Made by a program: the position numbers and the translations under genes
Notes under the pieces: model-generated
Told to the model about the DNA's origin: nothing
The model's input: the letters and a program-made list of their open reading frames with translations, nothing else
The model's database searches: none
In this document: in pieces, positions 46,957-54,307 of the stretch
Layout of the letters: the number at the start of each line of letters is the position of its first letter
How positions within the stretch are numbered: the stretch's first letter is position 1
Origin: Heliophilum fasciatum
GTDB taxonomy: Bacteria > Bacillota > Desulfitobacteriia > Heliobacteriales > Heliobacteriaceae
DNA: 64,000 nucleotides
Direction: 5' to 3'
Assembly (NCBI RefSeq): GCF_004341395.1
Contig: NZ_SLXT01000013.1
Coordinates: 1-64,000, forward strand

Positions 46957-47035
46957 CCTTTCAACGATTGGTGTGTTATTCCTTCATTACTATCGATGTT
47001 ACCGCTTCATGAAAGCCTATATGGATTTTGACTGC

Positions 47036-49642
47036 TTACACAATTTTCGGCTTGGCCCCTTCATCGATAAATATTTCATCGGCGCCGTTCATCTCATAGA
47101 TATTTTTGGCGATATAGCCGCCGGCATGATCCATGACCGCAATGCTCTGCAGCTTATTTTTTTTGCAGATGTTCTTTTTCACCGTCGGTTGCGCAAAATC
47201 AAGCACATAAAAACCCGTCATTTCATTGGCTTCGCATCGGTTTTTCGTCGAAGTGCCCCGGCTCTCATCGCCAAAGGTAATCCCATGCTGGTTTTCATGG
47301 CAATAATTGTCCTCCAACAAGGGACTGGCTTTTTCGGCTACACAAATTCCCCAAAAGTTATGGCTGCAATGATTCCCGAACACGTGGGCCGGTGATTCAT
47401 TGGCCAGATAAATACCGGCATCGAGATTCTGTTGACAATCGTTGCCTTGGATCAGCAGCGGTGCTTTGCTCATGGTCTTGATCCCTGACTGCCGATTATG
47501 ATGACAGACGTTGTCGATGACTTTGCCGTGACTTTCTTCTTGCAAGCAAATGCCCATTGACCCGTTGGCCGCGCAATAATTTTCTTCCAGGACCGCCTGG
47601 GCCTGTTCCATAACCAAGATACCCACAGATTTGTTTTGGATACAGGCATTTTGGCAAAACAGCCCTGCTGCTTGCTCGCCCACAACGATCGCCGATTCGT
47701 TATGCAAGCAAATGTTTCCCTCTACTTCCGGGCCGGGTTCACTTTCACCGATGACATAGATGCCGAATTCATTGTCTACCATCTCATTTTCCCGGATAAA
47801 GCCCTGTGACGACGCATCATAGCCGGCATAGCCAATACCGATATGGTTGCCCCAGCAGCGATTTTTTTCGATGAGAACCGTGCCTTCCGTTTCGGCGATA
47901 ATGCCAAAACCGTTATCAATACACTCGTTTTGGCGAAGGGTACCGGAACTGTTGTCTTTGTAGGCAATGCCGGAGCGAGCCTGCTGGTAACATGTATTGC
48001 CGATGGCATCAATGGCCGCCTTTTCGCTGATCTCCAGGCCACAAAGATTGTCAAAAAAGCGACTATGCTGAATCGTACCGCGAGTATCACCGGAAATCAT
48101 CATACCATAGCCATAGCCGGATGATTCGTCCTGATCAGCTTCTTGGTCTTCATGATAAAAACCATGAAAAGAGCAATTGTTAATCTCCATCGTTCCACCG
48201 GTGATCTGTACACCGTTAACGTCCCAGTGGCTTCCGGTATATTGCACCGCCAGATCTTGTAGGCGCCATTCATGGTTACCGGCAAAGATCATCATTGCTT
48301 CTTTTCCCGCGTAAGTAAGGATCGTCTTGTCCGCACCGGCCCCATGCAACGTTAACGACTTGCGGATTAGCAAGGTGCTGTTCAAGTGATACGTACCGGC
48401 GGCCAGATAAAGTCGCTCGCCCGGCTGCGCTTGTTCAATAGCTTGTTTAAGGGCATTACCCTCAACAAGCGATGACATAGGTAGCCTGCATGGTGTACCT
48501 TCCTGACTTGTGCTAACCTGCCCAACTCCGTCCTCCACATCAGTGACCCCGTTCTCCGTAACGGTAACTCCCTTATCAGTCGGCTCCTCCATGGCCAATT
48601 GTTCGGCAAGTTCGTTGATCCTATGGGTCAGTTGCTCCCAATCAGTAAGGATCGTACCGTCACCCCGACCAAGATTCCGCTCGATGGCCGCGACGCCTTT
48701 TGCCACATCCCATCGCACGCTTGTATCAACGACGCTCCGCGCATCGCGCAGCCAGGCTAATCGCTCCACAACAGCACCGGCCGTTTCGGCAGCTTGCTCT
48801 GCTTCGATAAGCTGTTGTTCGATTTCCTCTGTAGCCCGCTGGATCACGTCACGAAGGGTGGCGCAAAAAATCGCGGCCTCTTCCTCATAGCGTTCAAACC
48901 GTCTTTTCCAGGCTGCCGCATCGGGATCAATCGTCTCATCAAATTCCTTCTGGAATTGATTCATCGCTTCCATCACCTGATGATCGGCTGGATGAATCCT
49001 TTCAAATTCCCTTTGTAGCGATGCGTAGAACCACTTTAACACATAAAGTTGACGATTGATTTGATGGAACAGAGCCAAATGCTCCGGAAGTGTTTCCCCA
49101 ATAAGCACAAGGAATCCCGGCGCCACAGCTTCGACAGGCCTCCACCGCCGTTCCAGTTCCTTCAATTCATCCCTATCGTCTTCTAATGCTTTTTTGTTTC
49201 TTTCACTTTGGTCCATCGCAGCACAAGCGTCCTGGTATTCTTTTTCCTTTTGCGCCAGCCACGTGCCTAAGTTAGTCACCGTATCACCCAAACGGGCCAT
49301 CAGCTGCGCTGCCTTTAGCGTTGTACCTTGGCCGGCGCTCTCCCCTTGATTGTCTTGACCGGCTGACTCCACAAGCTGCTGAAAAACTTCCCCATGCTCC
49401 GCCATTTCTCGAAACTGCGCCAGATCATCGGGGATCCTGTCCAACGCCTGGGCCAGTACTTCCTCCGGTGAACCTTCCAAATATTTTGCCGGCAGGGTCT
49501 CCACCGTAACGACGGTCCTCCCCGGTAAGGGATATGGATCAACCCGATCCTGTTGGGGAGATCCACCGCGTTCCTCCGTTCCTTGGAATTGGGATTTGAG
49601 CATACATAAAACTGCAGCGATCAAACGCGCTACAGCAATCAA
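47036..49642 (-). CDS. Right-handed parallel beta-helix protein with N-terminal coiled-coil region; start disturbed
   Basis: 868 residues from a TTG start at 49642 (GGAG eight bases upstream). An N-terminal hydrophobic stretch (LIAVARLIAAVLC) is followed by charged helices predicted as coiled coil (about 105-345). From 395 to 868 runs a NosD/pectate-lyase-type beta-helix: LKQAIEQAQPGERLYLAAGTYHL, partly quoted as AQPGERLYLAAGTYHL, and then about 18 rungs of roughly 23 residues carrying N-x-C-x-x-N-x-x-GI. The frame stays open upstream of the TTG (giving TISSIVWSLG) to a TGA overlapping an ATG at 49700, and a short well-initiated ORF begins at 49718. A one-base frameshift may therefore have cut the real start. 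The function is unknown; carbohydrate binding or copper-type NosD-like roles are possible. It lies ahead of moeA. Confidence 0.8.
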   Translation of the reverse strand: MIAVARLIAAVLCMLKSQFQGTEERGGSPQQDRVDPYPLPGRTVVTVETLPAKYLEGSPEEVLAQALDRIPDDLAQFREMAEHGEVFQQLVESAGQDNQGESAGQGTTLKAAQLMARLGDTVTNLGTWLAQKEKEYQDACAAMDQSERNKKALEDDRDELKELERRWRPVEAVAPGFLVLIGETLPEHLALFHQINRQLYVLKWFYASLQREFERIHPADHQVMEAMNQFQKEFDETIDPDAAAWKRRFERYEEEAAIFCATLRDVIQRATEEIEQQLIEAEQAAETAGAVVERLAWLRDARSVVDTSVRWDVAKGVAAIERNLGRGDGTILTDWEQLTHRINELAEQLAMEEPTDKGVTVTENGVTDVEDGVGQVSTSQEGTPCRLPMSSLVEGNALKQAIEQAQPGERLYLAAGTYHLNSTLLIRKSLTLHGAGADKTILTYAGKEAMMIFAGNHEWRLQDLAVQYTGSHWDVNGVQITGGTMEINNCSFHGFYHEDQEADQDESSGYGYGMMISGDTRGTIQHSRFFDNLCGLEISEKAAIDAIGNTCYQQARSGIAYKDNSSGTLRQNECIDNGFGIIAETEGTVLIEKNRCWGNHIGIGYAGYDASSQGFIRENEMVDNEFGIYVIGESEPGPEVEGNICLHNESAIVVGEQAAGLFCQNACIQNKSVGILVMEQAQAVLEENYCAANGSMGICLQEESHGKVIDNVCHHNRQSGIKTMSKAPLLIQGNDCQQNLDAGIYLANESPAHVFGNHCSHNFWGICVAEKASPLLEDNYCHENQHGITFGDESRGTSTKNRCEANEMTGFYVLDFAQPTVKKNICKKNKLQSIAVMDHAGGYIAKNIYEMNGADEIFIDEGAKPKIV

Positions 49643-49664
49643 GCCAAGGCTCCAGACGATTGAG

Positions 49665-49718
49665 CTAATGGTGAAGCCCTCCTCGGCTTCCTGCCGTCAT
49701 TTGCTCATATTCCATCAT
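49665..49718 (-). CDS. Short upstream ORF: leader peptide or displaced N-terminus of the beta-helix gene
   Basis: 17 codons starting ATGATG after a fair ribosome site (AAAGGGTG four bases before the ATG), ending in TAG at 49665. In another frame the sequence continues unbroken into the beta-helix protein as a membrane segment. The ATG at 49700 in this ORF overlaps a TGA of the downstream frame. Removing one base here would give a single ORF with a normal start. Both a leader peptide and a frameshifted N-terminus are possible. The rest of the 446-bp gap 49643-50088 holds the metY terminator and no other gene. Confidence 0.35.
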   Translation of the reverse strand: MMEYEQMTAGSRGGLHH

Positions 49719-49969
49719 TTATCACCCTTTCTCATACGCTTTCTCATCCCTTTGGCAGTTCAACCGGTTACAGCCTGGTTGCAGCCAGATACAACGCTCC
49801 AAATAAGTAGATTTTTTGCTTACATTCCTGTTTGTTTGTATATATCGATAATGGCAAGAAATTGGTTTAGCCCATTTTTTAAATTTTCCCACTCCTGCAT
49901 CATCTTGTGTTCAATCGTGTTTTCGACAATCCCCAGGAAGTTCCTCCCCTTTACCGCCCCTTTTCCCCG

Positions 49970-50040
49970 ATACCAAACCAAAGTCCCCCTGCAAGGCCTT
50001 ATTGCCTCATCAGGGGGACCGTCATCAGGGGGACCGATTT
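49970..50040 (-). terminator. metY terminator with a duplicated arm
   Basis: GTCCCCCTG (49983-49991) can pair with either of two tandem copies of ATCAGGGGGACCG (50009-50021 and 50024-50036). The minus strand then has TTTGGTTTGG. The duplication gives two alternative stems for one terminator. Confidence 0.6.
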
Positions 50041-50088
50041 TACCTATGGAATTCGTCTTCCTTACGCAATTCGTTTTTCTTACGCAAA

Positions 50089-51363
50089 TCAGTTTTCCTT
50101 GGCTGCCGCCAACGCTTGGGCTAAGTCTTCAATAATATCATCGACATTTTCCAGACCTACCGAAAGCCGTACCATCCCCGGCGAGATCCCCGCGGCTGCC
50201 AACTGCTCATCGCTTAGTTGCCGGTGGGTAGCGCTGGCCGGATGAAGTACGCAAGTACGGATGTCGGCCACATGGACCACGTTCGAAGCGAGCTTCAACG
50301 AATCCATGAATTTCACGGCCTTTTCTCGGCCGCCTTTAACGACGAAGGAAAGCACACCGCTGCAGCCCAGGGGCAAATATTTTTGCTGCAGTTCCTTGTG
50401 CTTACTTCCTTCTAACCAAGGATAGTTGACTGATTCCACTTCTTCACATTGATTCAAAAAGAAAGCAATCCTCTCGGCATTGCGGCAATGTTTTTCCATG
50501 CGCACCGCCAACGTTTCAAGACCTAAATTCAGCAAAAAGGCGGACTGCGGTGCCGGCGAAGAGCCCAGGTCCCGCATCAGTTGTACCCGTGCCTTGACGA
50601 TGAAAGCGGCAGGGCCAAAGGCTTGCGTATAGACCAGCCCATGATACGATGCATCGGGCTCGGTAAACTCCGGAAACTTCCCGTTGGTCCAATCGAATTT
50701 GCCGCTGTCGACGATCACTCCACCGACTTGAACGGCTTGTCCGTCCATATATTTAGTGGTCGAGTGGATGACGATATCGGCACCATGTTCGATGGGTCGG
50801 CAAAGCACCGGGGTAGCAAAGGTGTTATCGATAATCAAGGGCACACCGTTTTTATGGGCAATGGCGGCAAATTTTTCGATATCCAACACGGTCAGCGCCG
50901 GGTTGGCCACGGTTTCACCGAAAACCGCTTTGGTATTGGGGCGGAAGGCTTTTTGGATCTCCTCTTCCGAAGCATCGGCATCAACAAAAGTGCATTCAAT
51001 CCCCATCTTTTTGAGCGTTACGGCAAAGAGATTAACCGTCCCGCCATAGATGGTAGCTGCGCTGATAAAGTGATCGCCCGATTTCATGATGTTCAGGATC
51101 GCGAAAAAAGAAGCGGCTTGGCCCGACGAAGTACATAACGCACCGACGCCGCCTTCTAAGGCAGCGATTTTTTCTTCTACGGCCCCAACGGTGGGATTGG
51201 CCAGACGGGTGTAGAAATAACCGGACGCGGTAAGGTCAAAAAGTTGACCAATATGTTCAGTTGAATCGTAGGTATAGGTGGTGCTTTGGTAAATCGGCAG
51301 TTGACGGGGCTCACCGTTGCCAGGCTTATAGCCTTCGTGCAGACATTTCGTTTCGATTTTCAT
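50089..51363 (-). CDS. metY: O-acetylhomoserine aminocarboxypropyltransferase (sulfhydrylase)
   Basis: 424 residues, the usual length for MetY, which makes homocysteine from O-acetylhomoserine and sulfide. It has the gamma-subfamily PLP motifs: YTRLANPTVGAVEEKIAALE, quoted as YTRLANPTVGAVEE, then SSGQAA, DNTFATPVLCRPIEHGAD and HSTTKYMDG, with PLP Lys in STTK near 206. The C-terminal ATHRQL and RLSVGLE are intact. It assimilates sulfide directly, consistent with the other sulfur genes in the window. The start ATG at 51363 has GGAGG at long spacing. The 261-bp upstream region holds no recognisable S-box, SAM-II or T-box. Confidence 0.95.
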   Translation of the reverse strand: MKIETKCLHEGYKPGNGEPRQLPIYQSTTYTYDSTEHIGQLFDLTASGYFYTRLANPTVGAVEEKIAALEGGVGALCTSSGQAASFFAILNIMKSGDHFISAATIYGGTVNLFAVTLKKMGIECTFVDADASEEEIQKAFRPNTKAVFGETVANPALTVLDIEKFAAIAHKNGVPLIIDNTFATPVLCRPIEHGADIVIHSTTKYMDGQAVQVGGVIVDSGKFDWTNGKFPEFTEPDASYHGLVYTQAFGPAAFIVKARVQLMRDLGSSPAPQSAFLLNLGLETLAVRMEKHCRNAERIAFFLNQCEEVESVNYPWLEGSKHKELQQKYLPLGCSGVLSFVVKGGREKAVKFMDSLKLASNVVHVADIRTCVLHPASATHRQLSDEQLAAAGISPGMVRLSVGLENVDDIIEDLAQALAAAKEN

Positions 51364-51524
51364 GATTAGTGATTAACCTCCTATGTATCGAATTCGGGTA
51401 TCAAGCAGATTGTCCATCTTCGTAGGATGAAGAAAGCAAAAGCAGGAGGAAAGAGTTGAAGCAGATGTCAATCTTGTGAAAAATATTATAGCATTACGCG
51501 AAAGAAAGCGAAACTCCCCTGTTG

Positions 51525-51580
51525 ATAAGCCCGTAAGCAGGTACGCTTTGAAAAAAGCGCTCTCGCTTACGGGCCTTTTG
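51525..51580 (-). terminator. Terminator after the BFD-type ferredoxin gene
   Basis: A 10-bp stem (51529-51538 with 51565-51574) encloses a second A-rich loop. It has TTTT on the plus strand and a weak T-run on the minus strand. It lies 45 bp past the stop of the small ferredoxin gene and upstream of metY. Confidence 0.55.
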
Positions 51581-51624
51581 TGTTGATCCGCAAAAAATCA
51601 AATGGGCTTTGCAGACCCTGGCAC

Positions 51625-51804
51625 TTACTTTTTCAGCAATTGAGCGACGTAGGATCGCAGGTCATCTTCACACTGTCCACAAACCGTACCGGCGTGGGTC
51701 ATTTCCTGGACTTTTTCCAACGATGTTGCGCCGCCGGCCACAGCGCTTTTAATCTCACCGTAGGTGATTTCTTCACAAGCACAGATGATGTCACTGTCAT
51801 CCAT
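51625..51804 (-). CDS. Small BFD-like [2Fe-2S]-binding protein
   Basis: 59 residues. Four cysteines in the pattern C-x-C (ICACEE) and, about 33 residues later, C-x2-C (CGQC) match the bacterioferritin-associated ferredoxin (BFD) domain, a helical [2Fe-2S] fold. Stand-alone BFD proteins reduce ferritins or deliver electrons; NirB- and NifU-like proteins carry the same domain. ATG 51804 has GGGGGAT eight bases upstream, and the longer frame from 51855 is not supported. No bacterioferritin gene lies in this window. An Fe-S role linked with the cysteine desulfurase is only speculation. Confidence 0.88.
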   Translation of the reverse strand: MDDSDIICACEEITYGEIKSAVAGGATSLEKVQEMTHAGTVCGQCEDDLRSYVAQLLKK

Positions 51805-51977
51805 AAAATTATCCCCCAGCTTCCAGCCAAGATTCAAGCCAAACCGCTTGATCAATTTTAGGTTGCCTTTGGGGACGCAAAGTTATGCAAATCACAGGAT
51901 GTCACCGGGCATGAGCGCAATGGCACAGGGGAGCGCGCCGACGCTGGGTTGCCGTATCGCTCAAGAAGAGCGCGCGT

Positions 51978-52385
51978 TCAGGAGATCGCCCCACTGACGA
52001 TAATCGCAGTCATGAGCATTAACGCCGCCGCGACCAGCGCTACGGCCGCATTCCCTTCGCGAATCTTTTCACCTATATTGATTTTCGGCGTTGCCAATTC
52101 AAACAATACATAAGAACCAACGGTGAGAAGAATACCGACAATTCCCCAGATTATCGCCTGCACGATCGTCTCATTGCCGATGACTGCATGGTACAAAATC
52201 AAAGCGATGGCGATGGCTTGTGCTGCAACGACAATGGCAGCAGCCGTATTACCATTAGAAATTTCTTTCCAGTCATCATAAGGGGTGATCCAGTGCAACA
52301 GTAGCTGTGCCAGGCCTTGGAGCAGTAAGCAAACAACCGTCCAGAGTGCCGCATTGGCCATACTCGCCGTTTCAACGCCCAACAT
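51978..52385 (-). CDS. DUF350-family membrane protein
   Basis: 135 residues with four membrane helices arranged as two similar pairs (WTVVCLLLQGLAQLLLHW, AAAIVVAAQAIAIALILY, IIWGIVGILLTVGSYVLFEL, AAVALVAAALMLMTAIIVSG; each is 20 residues or fewer). DUF350 proteins are encoded beside glutathionylspermidine-synthase-like proteins in many bacteria (E. coli YjfL next to YjfC and YjfM). The same arrangement holds here: the ATP-grasp gene ends 24 bp upstream on the same strand. ATG 52385 has GGGAGGGAG upstream. The function of the trio is not known. Confidence 0.9.
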   Translation of the reverse strand: MLGVETASMANAALWTVVCLLLQGLAQLLLHWITPYDDWKEISNGNTAAAIVVAAQAIAIALILYHAVIGNETIVQAIIWGIVGILLTVGSYVLFELATPKINIGEKIREGNAAVALVAAALMLMTAIIVSGAIS

Positions 52386-52409
52386 GCAAACTCCCTCCCC
52401 ATCTTCTTA

Positions 52410-53648
52410 TTACTTCTCCACCAAGGTGGGTACCCAGCGTACATTGGCCGCACCGATAACGTCAGGACCCAAGCGGGTAAAGTAACCGCCAAACTCCCCC
52501 ATAACTCCCGGTTGCCGGGCAATACAGAACGTGCCGATCGTCGGAAAAAGCGGCTCGCGAACCACCCGTCCGTTCCGTACCGTCGGAAATTCCAAGGCCG
52601 TTACGCTTACGCCCTCCTGGTACACAACGTCACCAAAACCGGAACTTCCGGGCTCTCTGGGCTCTAGCTTGCGAATACCTCGGCCTTCACGGCCATGAAG
52701 AGGTTTCTCAAAGGTGATCGAGTCCATCAGCGCCTCCCGCTCAAAGGCCGTGCGCGGCAGATGGCGATCAATGGCCTCCTGCGCCGCCGCGGAAAGTCGA
52801 TCTCTGGCGATCCAAGCCACTGCCGGAAGCGCTTTGGAGTGCGCAATTAGCGTCTTTGGCGGGTTCACCAGCCGGACGACTCCGGACTCAAGGGCAGCCA
52901 TCATGGCAGCACCGCCCCGGTCTTTAGCCATCCACTCCACCGAGTAGTGCGAGTAGATCAATTCCGCCCATCGGCCCCCGACCGTCGCTCCCTCGGGGCC
53001 CACTTCTAAGGTGCGAATATCACCGACAAAACTGTTGCCATAAGCTTGCGCGATATAGTGCAAAATCGCCCGTTCCTCCGGATCATCCAGAAAACCGATG
53101 ACAGCAACGGGTGAGCTTAGGGAATTTCCACCCTGAACGGTCACGGAGTTCGCCAAAGAATCAAGTACGCGACTTGCTGTATCGGCGTTCGGGTCCAAGA
53201 AGCCAGGGTATTCGCAGGTTATTAAGCGTTGGGCACTGGTGGCCTCGAGAATTCCTCCCGGTGTCTCCGCGTTAAACTCCAAAAGCTTCGGTTCTCCGTC
53301 CGCACCAACCATCCAATCGAACCGTCCGTAGGCAGTAAGCGCAGCAATATCATCACGAAGGCAAAGACGATGCAATGGCTCGGGGATCCCTAGATCACAT
53401 AGCAATTCAGGAAACTTTCGAACCAGCGCCAACATTTCATTGTAAAGAACAACGACTCGCCCATGGGCCTCTTCCATGGCCCGGCACTCACGGGCGTTGA
53501 GCACCATAGCCGATAAATTCAAATAATGGTGGCCACAGGCATCAAAGGCCCAAGACAAACCGCCTTCGATTAACCCGGCAAAGAAGGCTTCCCACTTATC
53601 GATGTACCGATCCCCCTGCCCCAAAAGCGGATGTTCCTGTATTCGCAT
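52410..53648 (-). CDS. Glutathionylspermidine synthase-like ATP-grasp protein (YjfC/YgiC family)
   Basis: 412 residues. The pre-ATP-grasp and ATP-grasp folds are recognisable: GRFDWMVGADGEPKLLEFNAETPG (quoted as GADGEPKLLEFNAETPG), FVGDIRTLEVGPEGA, KPLHGREGRGI and PLFPTIGTFCIA near the C-terminus. The amidase (CHAP) half of true E. coli Gsp synthetase is absent, as in YjfC and YgiC. It should ligate an amine to a peptide carboxylate using ATP, but the substrate is unknown. ATG 53648 has GGAG seven bases upstream. It lies between an acidic lipoprotein and a DUF350 protein, an arrangement conserved across phyla. Confidence 0.92.
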   Translation of the reverse strand: MRIQEHPLLGQGDRYIDKWEAFFAGLIEGGLSWAFDACGHHYLNLSAMVLNARECRAMEEAHGRVVVLYNEMLALVRKFPELLCDLGIPEPLHRLCLRDDIAALTAYGRFDWMVGADGEPKLLEFNAETPGGILEATSAQRLITCEYPGFLDPNADTASRVLDSLANSVTVQGGNSLSSPVAVIGFLDDPEERAILHYIAQAYGNSFVGDIRTLEVGPEGATVGGRWAELIYSHYSVEWMAKDRGGAAMMAALESGVVRLVNPPKTLIAHSKALPAVAWIARDRLSAAAQEAIDRHLPRTAFEREALMDSITFEKPLHGREGRGIRKLEPREPGSSGFGDVVYQEGVSVTALEFPTVRNGRVVREPLFPTIGTFCIARQPGVMGEFGGYFTRLGPDVIGAANVRWVPTLVEK

Positions 53649-53674
53649 CCCAAGGCTCCTTTGCTCTTTTGGTT

Positions 53675-54142
53675 TTACCCGCTTGATGATCCGCTACGGG
53701 AAGAACTGCTTGCAGACCCAAAAGACGATGAACTACCCTTTGATGATCCAAAGCTGCTGGAACGTTGACCCACCGTGCCCTTCGCCGTTGAGGACGATTT
53801 CGCAACATAGTTTGGATTGGCATTCCACCCGGTCGGGTACTTTGCCCCGGTATAAGGGACATAGGTATCCCCTTTTTTGGCTACCAGCGACGCTCCACTG
53901 ACATAGGGGCCCGTAAACGAACGGTAGGGAATGTAACGTACGCCGTCGTGCACGAAGATGGAATCGTCATCTTCTTCTTCGTATTCTTCTTCGTATTCTT
54001 CTTCATCATATTCCTCTTCCACCAAGTCACCCTGAGCAACTTGGCTTGTGTCATTGCATCCAGCCAGGGGAAATGTAAGAACGCCGAGCATCGCCGCGAT
54101 CGCAACGGCGCGACTGCCCCGCAACCAGAACTTTTCGGGCAT
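53675..54142 (-). CDS. Acidic lipoprotein with Ser/Gly-rich tail (partner of the YjfC-like protein)
   Basis: 155 residues. The lipoprotein signal ends in PLAGC (Cys near 29). Next is a strongly acidic run made of EEEYDEEEYEEEYEEEDDD (about residues 42-60), then a short ordered part (IFVHDGVRYIPYRSFTGPYV, DTYVPYTGAKYPTGW). A Ser/Gly/Phe-rich C-terminal tail of about 45 residues follows. It occupies the place of YjfM/YgiB-type lipoproteins in the conserved trio and may be the molecule modified by, or binding the product of, the ATP-grasp enzyme. The ATG at 54142 has GGAGGAG upstream. The function is unknown. Confidence 0.85.
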   Translation of the reverse strand: MPEKFWLRGSRAVAIAAMLGVLTFPLAGCNDTSQVAQGDLVEEEYDEEEYEEEYEEEDDDSIFVHDGVRYIPYRSFTGPYVSGASLVAKKGDTYVPYTGAKYPTGWNANPNYVAKSSSTAKGTVGQRSSSFGSSKGSSSSFGSASSSSRSGSSSG

Positions 54143-54238
54143 CTCTCACTCCTCCTTTTTCTCCAACTATCCAAAAAACATAACTCCGGCACGACAATCA
54201 TGCGATGCCCCAACCCTTTACCCAAAAGGATCATTATA

Positions 54239-54260
54239 CGTTATAATATGTAGTATAACG
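54239..54260 (+). promoter_or_regulatory. Inverted repeat over a TATAAT box upstream of the PAS hybrid kinase
   Basis: CGTTATA and TATAACG form a perfect 7-bp inverted repeat separated by 8 bp, and TATAAT (54242-54247) lies in the left arm as the likely -10 box. A partial third copy (ATATAAC) occurs at 54271-54277. The layout suggests a repressor site on the kinase promoter. The -35 is not convincing. Confidence 0.4.
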
Positions 54261-54307
54261 CTACTATGTAATATAACAAACCGAAACATGCCTAAGGAGC
54301 GATTCAA

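Noticed and set aside
46957-47035. Molybdenum-cofactor riboswitch upstream of moeA or modA
   Set aside because: The gaps (79 bp before moeA, 63 bp before modA) are too short for the motif and show no multi-stem structure.
47036-49642. Beta-helix protein as a phage tail spike or autotransporter
   Set aside because: No phage genes and no autotransporter barrel. The N-x-C-x-x-N rung pattern and the long coiled-coil fit NosD-like bacterial proteins better.
51364-51624. S-box or other SAM riboswitch upstream of metY
   Set aside because: I looked for the conserved P1-P4 elements and a paired terminator upstream of metY on the minus strand and found none.
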